The notes under the pieces: generated by a model
What the model saw: only the letters and a program-made list of their open reading frames with translations
The model's database searches: none
Told to the model about the DNA's origin: nothing
Made by a program: the position numbers and the translations under genes
Shown here: positions 34,799 to 43,084 of the stretch, piece by piece
How positions within the stretch are numbered: position 1 is the stretch's first letter
Layout: each line of letters opens with the position of its first letter
Origin: Streptomyces sp. TS71-3
GTDB lineage: Bacteria > Actinomycetota > Actinomycetes > Streptomycetales > Streptomycetaceae
Length of the DNA stretch: 64,000 nucleotides
Assembly: GCF_018327685.1 (NCBI RefSeq)
Contig: NZ_BNEL01000003.1
Span: 186,001 to 250,000, forward strand
Direction of reading: 5' to 3'

Positions 34799-35752
34799 AT
34801 GTCCGCCGTCGGAACCCCACCCGCGCACCTGTCCCAGCGTGCGCCCTCAACCGGTACGCCCCCGCAATCCGCCCTCCGCCGCGGTCCGTTCATGGACCTG
34901 CTGGCCCTGTCCCGCCCGTACCAGTGGCCGAAGAACCCGGTGGCCGTGGCGCTCGCCCTGGTCACGATGCCGGTCTGGGACGCCGCCACCGCCGCGGGCA
35001 TCGCCTGGTCGACCGGGCTGTTCGTGCTCGCCTCCGTGGCCGTCTACGTCCTCAACGACGTCCTCGACCGGCACCGCGACGGCCTGCACCCCATAAAGCG
35101 CCACCGCCCGCTGGCCTCGGGGCGGTTGAGGGTCGGTACGGCCCTGGTCTTCCTGGCGGCCGTCTGCGCGCTCTTCGCCGCCGGTGTCGCGCTCGCCTCC
35201 CCGGCCCGCTGCTGGCCCGTCCTCGTCTACCTCGGGCTGAACCTCGCCTACAGCCTCCGGCTCAAGCACGTGCCGCTCATCGACGCCTTCTGCGTGGCGC
35301 TCGGTTTCGTCCTGCGCACCCTCCAGGGCTACACCGCGACCGGCCGGCCCGCCTCCGGGTGGCTGCTGCTCAGCGTGTTCACGGTCTGCCTGCTGCTGGT
35401 CTTCGGCAAGCGACGGCACGAGCTGGCCCGATCGAGCTCCGCCCACCGGCCCGCCCTGCGCGGCTACACCGTCCCGTTCCTGGACCACCTGACCGTGATC
35501 AGCGCCACCCTGGCCACCATCGGCTACCTGCTCTGCGTCCGCACGGACATGGCCCTGCGGCCCGGCACGACGACGCTGGTGCTGCTCACCGCACCCTGCG
35601 CGTTCTTCGCCGTCTTCCGCTACCTGCAACTGCTCGTCGTCGGGCAGAGCGGCGGCGACCCCGTGCGCACCCTCGCCGGCGACCGGCTGCTCCTCGCCAG
35701 CGGCCTGCTGTGGGCCGCCCTGACCGCCGGATGCCTCGCGGCCCTGCACTGA
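34799..35752 (+). CDS. UbiA-family prenyltransferase, DPPR-synthase-like
   Basis: A 317-residue integral membrane enzyme with about eight hydrophobic segments. The first Asp-rich motif is NDVLDRHRDGLHPIKRHRPL (86-105), which closely resembles polyprenyl-phosphate 5-phosphoribosyltransferase (Rv3806c/DPPR synthase), where NDxxDxxxD is followed by HPxKRxRP. GYTATGRPASGW and FGKRRHELA match the second conserved region. It would attach phosphoribose, or a related pentose, to a polyprenyl phosphate. The ATG has gaggaga upstream. That activity is inferred from the motif; other UbiA substrates are possible. Confidence 0.85.
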   Translation: MSAVGTPPAHLSQRAPSTGTPPQSALRRGPFMDLLALSRPYQWPKNPVAVALALVTMPVWDAATAAGIAWSTGLFVLASVAVYVLNDVLDRHRDGLHPIKRHRPLASGRLRVGTALVFLAAVCALFAAGVALASPARCWPVLVYLGLNLAYSLRLKHVPLIDAFCVALGFVLRTLQGYTATGRPASGWLLLSVFTVCLLLVFGKRRHELARSSSAHRPALRGYTVPFLDHLTVISATLATIGYLLCVRTDMALRPGTTTLVLLTAPCAFFAVFRYLQLLVVGQSGGDPVRTLAGDRLLLASGLLWAALTAGCLAALH

Positions 35753-35811
35753 TCCGTGCCCTGAGTCCCTTGCTTCCCTGAGTCCCTGAGTCCCCGAAGG
35801 AACCCCACGCC

Positions 35812-36855
35812 ATGGACGACGCACAGGACGAGCTCCCCCTCGTCTCCGTCATCATCCCCAACTACAACTACGGCCGCACGATCGGCATGTGCCTGGACGC
35901 CGTGAGCCGGCAGACGTATCCGCGCATCGAGGTCATCGTCGTCGACGACTGCAGCACCGACGACTCCGTCCGCATCGCCCGCGAGGCCGGCGCCACGGTG
36001 CTCAGCACCGGCACCAACAGCGGTGTCGCGACCGCCCGCAACACCGGTGTCCGGCACTCCGGCGGCGAGGTGCTGCTCTTCCTCGACTCCGACGTGGCGC
36101 TCGCCCCCGACGCCGTCGCCGAAGCGGTGGCCCGCCTGCGCGGCGAACCCGGCGCCGGCGCCGTCTGCGGCGTCTACGAACCCGTGCCGCTGATCCGGGA
36201 CAGCCTGGTCGAGGAGTGCCGCTCGCTACAGGCCTACTACTGGCGGCGGACGGCCGAGGGCACGGTCACCTTCCTCTTCTCCTCCATCTGCGCCATGTGG
36301 CGCCGGATCTACGACGACGTCGGGCCGTTCGACGAGCGCCTGCGGCAGACGGAGGAGGTGGACTACGGGCTGCGCCTGTCGCAGCGCTACGACCTGATCC
36401 TGACCTCCGCCGTCCGCGGCAGCCACGACGACGACCACGAGCTGTGGCCCCTGGCCCGCAAGATCTTCACCCGGGGCCGGCTGCGGGTGCCGCTGTACGC
36501 ACGCCGGCGCAGGTTCGCCAAGGGCTTCGAGACCGCCTCCCGGGCCTGGGGCAGCCTCGCCGCGCTCCTCGCCCTGCCCGCGCTGCTGCTGCCGCTGCTC
36601 GTGGGCCCGGCCGGCTGGCTGGTGCCCGCCGCGCTGCTGGCCCTCTCCCTCGGCTGCGACCTCGGCATGTACCGCTACGTGCGCTCCGCGCGCGGAAGCG
36701 GCTTCCTGCTGGTCTTCACCGCGGTCCAGTTCGTCTTCAACCTGGCGGTCGCCGCCGGGGTGGTGACGGGCGTCCTGCACTGGCTGCTGTCCAGCCGGTT
36801 CCGGATGCTGTACGACCGCGACAGCGCGCCCGCCGCCGTCCTGCCCGCCGGCTGA
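35812..36855 (+). CDS. GT2-family membrane glycosyltransferase
   Basis: A 347-residue inverting glycosyltransferase of the GT-A fold. It starts VSVIIPNYNYGRTI and has VVDDCST (43-49), the metal-binding DSD (92-94) and the acceptor-site acid in TEEVDYGLRL (180-189). Two or three C-terminal membrane helices (about 245-325) place it at the membrane. It likely transfers a sugar to, or from, a lipid carrier such as the UbiA product. gaagga precedes the ATG and short cctgagtc repeats precede that. Confidence 0.9.
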   Translation: MDDAQDELPLVSVIIPNYNYGRTIGMCLDAVSRQTYPRIEVIVVDDCSTDDSVRIAREAGATVLSTGTNSGVATARNTGVRHSGGEVLLFLDSDVALAPDAVAEAVARLRGEPGAGAVCGVYEPVPLIRDSLVEECRSLQAYYWRRTAEGTVTFLFSSICAMWRRIYDDVGPFDERLRQTEEVDYGLRLSQRYDLILTSAVRGSHDDDHELWPLARKIFTRGRLRVPLYARRRRFAKGFETASRAWGSLAALLALPALLLPLLVGPAGWLVPAALLALSLGCDLGMYRYVRSARGSGFLLVFTAVQFVFNLAVAAGVVTGVLHWLLSSRFRMLYDRDSAPAAVLPAG

Positions 36856-36869
36856 GGGGCGGCCGTCCC

Positions 36870-38093
36870 ATGGAAGAACTGACCCGGCAGTCCGCATCCC
36901 CGGCCACACCCGCATCCCCGGCCACGCCCGGATCCGCGCCCACACCCGGATCCGCGCCCACGCCCAGCGACCCGCGTCCAGAACCCCGCGGCCCCCGGCC
37001 CCGCTGGTGCCTCTACACGCGCCTGCTGCTCGTGGCGAGCGCCGGATGGCTCCTGCTCGTCGTCCTCCAGTACCCGCTCAGCGGCCACTGGTGGGCCATG
37101 ATGGTGCTCAACCTGGAACCCCCCGCGGCCTTCCTCGCCGTCCCCCTGCTCCTGCTCGCCGGCGTGCCCGCCGCACGGCTCGCCCGGCGCAGGGTGCCGC
37201 GCCCGGCCGCGCTGGGCGTCACCGCCGCGTGCCTGGCCGCTCTGGTCCTGGGCTACCCGTGGTCGGGACTGAACCCCGCCGCCCTGCTGGACGGCGGCGG
37301 GACCCCGCCGCCCGGGGCGCTGAAGGTCCTCTCCTGGAACACGCTGGCCTGGGGCAAGAGCACCACCCCGGACCGCTTCTACCAGGAGCTGCGCCAGCGG
37401 AACGCCGACGTGTACCTGCTCCAGGAGTACGACTCCAGCGACCAGAACGACGCCAACGAGCGTCCGATCGACGACATGGCCCGGATACGGAAGGAGTTCC
37501 CCGGCTACCACGTGGCCGTTCAGGGCGAACTCGTCACCCTCTCCCGGTACCCCATCGTCTCCCGTCCCCCCGTCGGCCCCTACCGGGCCACCGCCCGCGC
37601 CGCCTCGCCCGACTGGTACGAGGTCTACCGGACGGGCAAGGTGCTGCGCACCGACATCCGGGTCCGGGACCGGGTCGTCTCGCTGTACAACGTGCACCTC
37701 CCCGTCCAGGTGGACATGCGCGAGAGCTTCCTGAGCCCGGCCTTCTACCGGGTGATCCACGACCGCGAGACGGTCCGCCGGGCGCAGTACCGGGGCCTGC
37801 TCGACGACATCGGCGGCAACCGCAACCCGCTGCTGGTCGCCGGCGACTTCAACACCAGTGCCGCGATGGGCGATCTGACGCCGCTGCGCTCGAAGCTCGA
37901 CGACGCGGCCGACCACGGCGGTTCCCTGCTCCCCCTCTCCTGGAACGAGCAGGGCCGGCTGCGGCTGTGGCGGCTGGACTGGACGTTCACCTCGGCGAAC
38001 CTGGACGTGCACCGGTACACGCTTCAGGCGCGGCCCGAGGTCTCCGACCACCGTCTCCAGGAGACCGTCGTCTCCGTGCGGGGGTCCCGATGA
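36870..38093 (+). CDS. Membrane-anchored endonuclease/exonuclease/phosphatase-family hydrolase
   Basis: 407 residues. A Ser/Pro/Thr repeat N-terminus (about 8-33) precedes three TM segments (about 48-130) and an EEP domain. Catalytic motifs are SWNTLAW (155-161), LLQEYDSS (Glu186), VAGDFNT, LDWTF and the final SDHR. A membrane EEP with the active site probably outside is more consistent with a phosphodiesterase or phosphatase acting on a lipid-linked phosphate than with a nuclease. It starts 14 bp after the GT2 stop and overlaps the next gene by ATGA. Confidence 0.88.
   Translation: MEELTRQSASPATPASPATPGSAPTPGSAPTPSDPRPEPRGPRPRWCLYTRLLLVASAGWLLLVVLQYPLSGHWWAMMVLNLEPPAAFLAVPLLLLAGVPAARLARRRVPRPAALGVTAACLAALVLGYPWSGLNPAALLDGGGTPPPGALKVLSWNTLAWGKSTTPDRFYQELRQRNADVYLLQEYDSSDQNDANERPIDDMARIRKEFPGYHVAVQGELVTLSRYPIVSRPPVGPYRATARAASPDWYEVYRTGKVLRTDIRVRDRVVSLYNVHLPVQVDMRESFLSPAFYRVIHDRETVRRAQYRGLLDDIGGNRNPLLVAGDFNTSAAMGDLTPLRSKLDDAADHGGSLLPLSWNEQGRLRLWRLDWTFTSANLDVHRYTLQARPEVSDHRLQETVVSVRGSR
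36894..36965. repeat. 18-bp tandem repeat, four units, in the EEP N-terminus
   Basis: Two units of gcatccccggccac(a/g)ccc (36894, 36912) and two of ggatccgcgcccac(a/g)ccc (36930, 36948). They encode Ala/Ser-Pro-Thr repeats ahead of the first TM segment. Confidence 0.85.
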
Positions 38094-39055
38094 TCCGGCG
38101 CACCGTCAGGACCGCGCTCGCGGCGGTGTTCCTGGCCGCGGCGGCGATCGGCATGGGCTCGGTGCTGTGGGGGCACGGCCGGGACGTCCTGGCGGTGTTC
38201 TCGGGCCGCCGGGCCACGGCGGTGCTGGCGTGCGCGGTCCTGGTGAAGGCCGTGGGCCAGCTGGCGGGCTGGGGTTCCTGGCGGGTGGGGCTCGCGGGCC
38301 TCGGCTCGCCCCTGCCCGCCGGGCAGAGCGCGCGGATCTACTTCCTGGCGCTGCTGGGCAAGTACGTGCCCGGACCGGTCTGGGGCGTGCTGGCCTACGT
38401 ACGCCTCGGCGGCGCGGCCGGCGTTAGAGCCGGCCGGATGGTGACGGCGTACCTGCTCAACACGGTCGTCGTGCTGCTCACCGCCGCCGTCACGGGGCTG
38501 CTGTGCGCACCGGGACTCGGCGCCGGGGCCGCCTGGCTGCTGGCGGCCTCGCCGCTCGCCCTGCTCGTGCTGTGGCGCCCGCGCCTGCTCCTCGGCCTGC
38601 TGGCCGCGGCGGCCCGGCTGCTGCGCCGCGAGCCGCCCGCCGGGGAGCTCTCCGAGCGCGGGGTCCGGGGCGCGATCGGGCTGGAGACGCTCTGCTGGGC
38701 GGTCTCCGGACTGCACCTCTGGCTGATCGCCGTGCTGCTCGGCGCCCCCGCGGGACGCGCGCTGCCGGTGTGCGTGGGGGCGTTCGCCCTGGCCACGGTC
38801 GCCGGGGCGCTGACGCTGGTGGTTCCGGACGGCGCCGGGACCCGCGAACTCGTGCTGCTGGGCGCGCTGTCGACGGTGCTGCCGTGGGCCGAGGCGGGCG
38901 CTGCGGCACTGGCCAGCCGGGTGTGCTGCACCGCGGCCGAACTGCTGGGCGCGGGAGGGGTGCTGGCCCTGACCGGCCGGCGCAAGGACCGGCAAGGAAC
39001 GGGTGCCGGACACGGCACCGTTGACACACGCGTGACACACGAAGGAGTGGCATGA
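38090..39055 (+). CDS. Lysylphosphatidylglycerol synthase TM-like/flippase-like membrane protein
   Basis: A 321-residue polytopic protein (about 8 helices) of the UPF0104/AglD-MprF transmembrane family. The diagnostic loop is FLALLGKYVPGPVWGVLAYV. VVPDGAGTRELVLLG matches the later conserved segment. It has no catalytic aminoacyl-transferase domain. Relatives move or modify lipid-linked substrates, so export of the glycolipid made by this cluster is a reasonable guess. Its ATG overlaps the EEP stop and its own stop overlaps the next ATG, both as ATGA. Confidence 0.85.
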   Translation: MIRRTVRTALAAVFLAAAAIGMGSVLWGHGRDVLAVFSGRRATAVLACAVLVKAVGQLAGWGSWRVGLAGLGSPLPAGQSARIYFLALLGKYVPGPVWGVLAYVRLGGAAGVRAGRMVTAYLLNTVVVLLTAAVTGLLCAPGLGAGAAWLLAASPLALLVLWRPRLLLGLLAAAARLLRREPPAGELSERGVRGAIGLETLCWAVSGLHLWLIAVLLGAPAGRALPVCVGAFALATVAGALTLVVPDGAGTRELVLLGALSTVLPWAEAGAAALASRVCCTAAELLGAGGVLALTGRRKDRQGTGAGHGTVDTRVTHEGVA

Positions 39056-40053
39056 CCACACAGCGACGGACTCGACGGTCTCTTGTCGCGGGCGGAGCCG
39101 AGGTGTCGGCTCTCGGACTGGGAACCTGGGCGCTCGGCGGCCCCTCGGCCGCAGGCCCGCAGCCCCTCGGCTGGGGCGCCCGGTACGACCGCGCCGAGGC
39201 CGCGGACGTGTTCCGGGCCGCGTTCGACAGCGGGATCACGCTCTACGACACCGCCGACGCCTACGGCACGGGCACCGCGGAACGGCTGATCGGCGAGACG
39301 CTCTCGGGCAAGCGCGACGAGATCACCCTGGTCTCGAAGTGGGGCAACATCATCGACGAGGACGCCCGGCAGCTCACCGGCCAGGACGCCACGCCGGGGT
39401 ATGTCCGGCAGGCCCTCGAAGCCTCGCTGCGCAGGATGCGCACCGACCGCCTCGACCTCTACCTGCTCCACCTGTCCGGCCTCCCGGTGGCCGAGGCCGA
39501 CGAGCTGCTGGGCACGCTCCAGGACCTCGTGGCGGAGGGCAAGCTCCGCGCGTACGGCTGGTCCACGGACGAGCCGGACCTCGCCGCGGCCTGGGTCGGC
39601 AAACCCGGCTTCGGCGGCCTTGAGTTCGAGATCAACGTGGTGCACGACGCGCCCGCACTCGTCGAGCTCTGCGAGAGCCACGGCGTACCCGCCCTGGCCC
39701 GGGGCCCGCTCGGCACCGGCCTGCTGACGGGCTCGTACCCGCTGGGCACCAGGATCACGGACGAGGAGGACTTCCGCCGCCGCTCGCCGGAGTGGCTCAA
39801 CTACTTCCAGGACGGCTACCCCGTGAAGGAGCTCGCGACGGCGCTGGAGGCCGTCCGGCACATCCTCACGTCGGAGGGCCGCACCCTCGCCCAGGGCGCG
39901 CTGGCGTGGTTGTGGGCCCGCTCCCCCTCGCTGATCCCCATCCCCGGCGCCCGGACGGTCGCCCAGGTCCGCGAGAACGCGGCGGCGATGGAACGGGGTC
40001 CGCTCACGGCGGGGCAGATGCGGGAGATCGACGTGCTGCTGGGTGGCCGGTAG
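39052..40053 (+). CDS. Aldo/keto reductase
   Basis: A 333-residue NADPH-dependent reductase. The AKR tetrad is intact: Asp66 and Tyr71 in LYDTADAYGTG, Lys96 in VSKWG and His140 in DLYLLHLSG. The C-terminal cofactor site SLIPIPGARTVAQVREN is typical. Last gene of the operon, with a 4-bp overlap. In the proposed pathway it would reduce a keto-sugar or aldehyde intermediate. Confidence 0.9.
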   Translation: MTTQRRTRRSLVAGGAEVSALGLGTWALGGPSAAGPQPLGWGARYDRAEAADVFRAAFDSGITLYDTADAYGTGTAERLIGETLSGKRDEITLVSKWGNIIDEDARQLTGQDATPGYVRQALEASLRRMRTDRLDLYLLHLSGLPVAEADELLGTLQDLVAEGKLRAYGWSTDEPDLAAAWVGKPGFGGLEFEINVVHDAPALVELCESHGVPALARGPLGTGLLTGSYPLGTRITDEEDFRRRSPEWLNYFQDGYPVKELATALEAVRHILTSEGRTLAQGALAWLWARSPSLIPIPGARTVAQVRENAAAMERGPLTAGQMREIDVLLGGR

Positions 40054-40321
40054 GGGGGAGGCCGGTAGGCAGGTGTAAGGGAGGGGGGAGGGAGACGCGG
40101 TCTCCCTGCCCCCTCTTCGGCGTCACCGCCGGGCTGCGGGGAGCGGGCGCGGTCGGGTGGCCGAGCGGCGGCGCGGGTCAGCACAGGCACGGGTGGGCGA
40201 CGGCAGGGGTGAGTGCCGACACGGGTGAGCACCGGCACGGCCATGGCCGTCCGGTGCATCCCGGTCTCACGTTCCACGTTCCAGGATCAGGAGTAAGGAT
40301 CAAGGAGTCAGGAGTAGGGAG

Positions 40322-40432
40322 TCAGGGCCAGTCGATCTCGTCGGCGCGATCCACGCCCGCCTCCACGCCCGCCTCCACGCCCGCCTCCACGTCCGCCTCC
40401 CTGTCGACTGCACCGTTCACGATCTTCACCAT
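40322..40432 (-). CDS. 36-residue acidic peptide ORF coupled to the upstream small gene
   Basis: The frame starts MVKIVNGAVDREADV, continues with a 12-bp repeat encoding Glu-Ala-Gly-Val units, and ends DRADEIDWP. Its ATG-GTG overlaps the stop of the 61-residue gene (ATGGTGA), so translation would be coupled. It shares the last five residues and 18 nt (GAGATCGACTGGCCCTGA) with the leader ORF at 32101. Function unknown. Confidence 0.45.
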   Translation of the reverse strand: MVKIVNGAVDREADVEAGVEAGVEAGVDRADEIDWP

Positions 40433-40611
40433 GCCCGGCCCCGTCCGAATCGGGACTGCAACCAGCGCCACACGGGCCTCCCCCGCCGGGAGCCGTCCGG
40501 CACGACCGGTGCGTCCGGTAGCGCCGACAGGGCGCCCGCCCTCGCGTGCCAGTCGGTGAACAGGCCGGGGAAATCCGGGTGGGCCTGGGCTGAGCGACTC
40601 ACGGAAGCCAC
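40426..40611 (-). CDS. Small protein divergent from the MocR gene
   Basis: 61 residues, starting VASVSRSAQAHPDFPGLF and containing TDWHARAGALSALPDAP; the end is basic and aromatic (RPVWRWLQSRFGRGRAW). The GTG at 40611 has an excellent Shine-Dalgarno, ggaggagg, 5 nt upstream, which is the best evidence that it is real. It is 98 bp from the divergent MocR regulator, so it is the likely target. No domain recognised. Confidence 0.6.
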   Translation of the reverse strand: MASVSRSAQAHPDFPGLFTDWHARAGALSALPDAPVVPDGSRRGRPVWRWLQSRFGRGRAW

Positions 40612-40695
40612 CGTGTCCTCCTCCACGTGATCGTCGGTACCGACCGGTCGTCCGCTGTGTCGGCCATCCGAAAGTAGCGAGAAACGGCTCGCTGC

Positions 40696-40701
40696 TACCG
40701 T
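40696..40701 (+). promoter_or_regulatory. -10 box (TACCGT) for the MocR gene
   Basis: TACCGT ends 8 nt before the ATG at 40710, so the transcript is probably leaderless. The imperfect dyad gtagcgag...ctcgctgctac (40673-40698) overlaps it and could be an autoregulatory site. Confidence 0.45.
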
Positions 40702-40709
40702 CCAATGGC

Positions 40710-42119
40710 ATGCGGGTATCACAGACCAATCTGGCGGGGGACCTCCTGCTCGACCTGGCACAGCCCGGCACCGGACCGCTGCACGAGCGGGTGAAGCGTT
40801 CGCTGCGCTCGGCGATACGAAAGGGGCGCATCGAGGTCGGCACCGCCCTGCCGCCCAGCCGGCAACTCGCCGCGGACCTCGGCTGCTCGCGCTGGGCGGT
40901 GACGGAGGCGTACGGCCAGCTCGCCGCGGAGGGATACCTGGAGGCGCGCAGCGGCTCGGCCACCCGGGTGCGGTGGTCGAACGCCCCCGACACCGGCTCC
41001 GTGCGCCCCACGGCGCACGAGGCTCCCGCGGCCCGGTTCGACCTGGCACCGGGCCTGCCGGACCTGCGTGCGTTCCCGCGCCGCCGGTGGGCCGACGCCG
41101 TCCGCGCCCAGGCCACGCAGGCGGCGTTCACGGAGCTCGGCTATCCACCGCCGGGCGGCCACCTCCGGCTCAGGCGGCTGCTCGCCGAGTACCTGGGCCG
41201 CTCCCGCGGCGTCCTGGCGAACCCGCAGGACGTGACGGTGTGCACGAGCGTGACGGACGGCGTACGGCGCTTCTGCCAGGCGCTGCGCGCCAACGGCATC
41301 ACCGCCGTGGGGTGCGAGGAACCGGGCTGGACGCGGCTGCGCGGGGTGATCCGCGCGGCGGGCCTGGAGCCGGTGCCCGTCCGCACGGACGACGGCGGCC
41401 TGCGCACCGGCGACCTGGCCGGGCACGCGGGCCTCAGGGCCGTCCTGACGGCGCCGGCGCACCAGTTCCCGCTGGGCGCGGTGCTCGTTCCCGAGCGGCG
41501 GGCGGCGTTGCTGGACTGGGCGCGCCGGGTGGACGGCGTGGTGCTGGAGGACGACTACGACGCGGAGTTCCGCTACGACCGCCGCCCGGTCGCGGCCATG
41601 CAGGGCATGGACCCGTCGCGCGTGGTCCTGTTCAAGTCGCTCAGCAAGACCCTGTCCCCCGCGCTCGGGATCGGATGGCTGGTGGCGCCACCGCGCTGGA
41701 CCGACCAGCTGCACCAGATGGACCAGGCGGCCACCCAGCCCTCCACCCTGGACCAGCTGGCGTTCGCCGCACTGCTGGAGTCGGGCGCCTACGACCGCCA
41801 CCTGCGGTCCTGCCGGCAGCGGTACCGCAACCGGCGCGACACCCTCGTACGGGCCCTCGCCCATGAGCTGCCCGGCACCCCGGTCTCGGGCGCGGCGGCC
41901 GGCCTCCACCTCATCCTGCGCCTGCCGCCCACCACGGACACCGAAGCCGTGGTCAGCGCCGCGGCCACCCGCTCCCTCCGCACAGCCGACCTCGCCGCGT
42001 ACCACGCCACGACCGTCCACACGGACCACGGCCTGGTCCTCGGCTACGGCAACCTGGCCGACAGCGCGGTGAACGAGGCGGTCGGGCATCTGCGGGGGGC
42101 GATCGAGGAGGGGCGGTAG
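40710..42119 (+). CDS. MocR/PdxR-type regulator (GntR helix-turn-helix plus aminotransferase fold)
   Basis: A 469-residue fusion. The N-terminal GntR winged helix (about 15-85) includes ALPPSRQLAADLGCSRWAVT. An aminotransferase class I/II-like domain follows, with PLP Lys313 in FKSLSKTLSPALGIGW, Asp/Tyr in LEDDYDAEFRYD and NPxG-region equivalents. MocR proteins bind PLP as effector and control vitamin B6, GABA or amine genes. Here the only divergent neighbour is the two-gene small-protein unit, which is unusual for this family. Confidence 0.9.
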   Translation: MRVSQTNLAGDLLLDLAQPGTGPLHERVKRSLRSAIRKGRIEVGTALPPSRQLAADLGCSRWAVTEAYGQLAAEGYLEARSGSATRVRWSNAPDTGSVRPTAHEAPAARFDLAPGLPDLRAFPRRRWADAVRAQATQAAFTELGYPPPGGHLRLRRLLAEYLGRSRGVLANPQDVTVCTSVTDGVRRFCQALRANGITAVGCEEPGWTRLRGVIRAAGLEPVPVRTDDGGLRTGDLAGHAGLRAVLTAPAHQFPLGAVLVPERRAALLDWARRVDGVVLEDDYDAEFRYDRRPVAAMQGMDPSRVVLFKSLSKTLSPALGIGWLVAPPRWTDQLHQMDQAATQPSTLDQLAFAALLESGAYDRHLRSCRQRYRNRRDTLVRALAHELPGTPVSGAAAGLHLILRLPPTTDTEAVVSAAATRSLRTADLAAYHATTVHTDHGLVLGYGNLADSAVNEAVGHLRGAIEEGR

Positions 42120-42285
42120 GGTCCCGCGACCGGTAATCGAGCTTCCGCGGCCGGATGGCTCACCGTCACCAACCAGCCCGCCCGGTCTCGACTCGACGTC
42201 GCGCACCTCTCGTTACTGATCGTTACCGAGACAACGGCCTCAGCGTGCCGCAGTTGGTGCTGGTCGCTCAGTCCTCTACCTTGAA

Positions 42286-42301
42286 CCACAACATGTTGTG
42301 G
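42286..42301. promoter_or_regulatory. Perfect 16-bp palindrome CCACAACATGTTGTGG
   Basis: CCACAACA/TGTTGTGG, 80 bp upstream of the orphan NrdJ-like domain gene and at the edge of the less GC-rich island. ttgaac directly precedes it (42281-42286), so it could overlap a promoter. It is the sort of site bound by a homodimeric repressor, but no regulator gene lies beside it in the island. Confidence 0.5.
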
Positions 42302-42380
42302 CCCGGATCGATCTGAGCCCCACAGTTTGTTGGATAGGCGCACCTTGCCCCACGTTCGCGAGGACAAGCGAGGACGATTG

Positions 42381-42932
42381 ATGGCCGAAAGCTTCGACGG
42401 CGACACGGTGTCAACCTGTGACGCTCCAGGGGATGTCGACCTGCCGGGCCCACGGCGTCGCCCTCTGCGGCGGATGAGGTCGACGACCCGGTCGTTCACC
42501 ATCGGAGAGGCCAAGGGGCACTTGACGGTCGCGCTCACCGCCCAGGGCACACCCGCGGAAGTGATGATCCGCATGGCGAAGCAGGGCTCCACGCTGGCGG
42601 GGATGCTGGACGCCTTCTCCTCCACCCTCACGCGAGGGCTCCGTCAGGGCGTGCCGCTCAAGGTGTTCATCGGTGACTACGTCGGAATGCGGTTCGAGCC
42701 CGCCGGCCTCACGAACGACGCCGAGATCAGGCGGGCCAGCTCGGTCATGGACTACGCCGGACGCCGTCTGGCCCTTGATTACCTGCCGTACGAAGAGCGA
42801 GTGGCTCTGAACGTCCTCAATGCCGAGGAACGGAGGACCAAGGAGACAGTGGACGTACTCGGCGATTGGGTGTGGACCGACCTGATGGGGCTGTCGATGT
42901 CTGCCGCGCCCGGCGTGGATCGCCGAAACTGA
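42381..42932 (+). CDS. Stand-alone C-terminal domain of class II ribonucleotide reductase (NrdJ-like)
   Basis: 183 residues. From about 35 on it matches the C-terminal part of B12-dependent NrdJ: STTRSFTIGEAKGHLTV, AKQGSTLAGMLDAFSSTL, MRFEPAGLTND and MDYAGRRLALDYLPYEERVA. The catalytic ten-stranded barrel and the final Cys-rich tail are absent, so it cannot reduce nucleotides alone. It is not a truncated end of a neighbouring gene: it has its own ATG with gaggac upstream and no nrdJ remnants around. A regulatory, decoy or substrate-binding role is possible. Codon use is less GC-rich than in its neighbours to the left. Confidence 0.75.
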   Translation: MAESFDGDTVSTCDAPGDVDLPGPRRRPLRRMRSTTRSFTIGEAKGHLTVALTAQGTPAEVMIRMAKQGSTLAGMLDAFSSTLTRGLRQGVPLKVFIGDYVGMRFEPAGLTNDAEIRRASSVMDYAGRRLALDYLPYEERVALNVLNAEERRTKETVDVLGDWVWTDLMGLSMSAAPGVDRRN

Positions 42933-43071
42933 ACTCCTACAGCCTGTGAGTGCTGCCGCACGTTGAGGACCTGAGTACCGCTCCCATCCTCAACGGCCGG
43001 ACTGTCAAGGCAATGGACCCGTCGATCGGGTGAGTGACATTCGGACGCAGCCATTCGGCTGAACCGCACCC

Positions 43072-43077
43072 TATGAT
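43072..43077 (+). promoter_or_regulatory. -10 box (TATGAT) for the ATPase trio, leaderless
   Basis: TATGAT, the best -10 in the window, is followed by cccttgc and then the GTG at 43085. The operon is therefore probably transcribed from its first codon. Confidence 0.6.
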
Positions 43078-43084
43078 CCCTTGC

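Noticed and set aside
40432..41131. 269-codon minus-strand frame covering the MocR start
   Set aside because: Its 5' part is antisense to the MocR DNA-binding domain; only the last 36 codons form a plausible coupled ORF.
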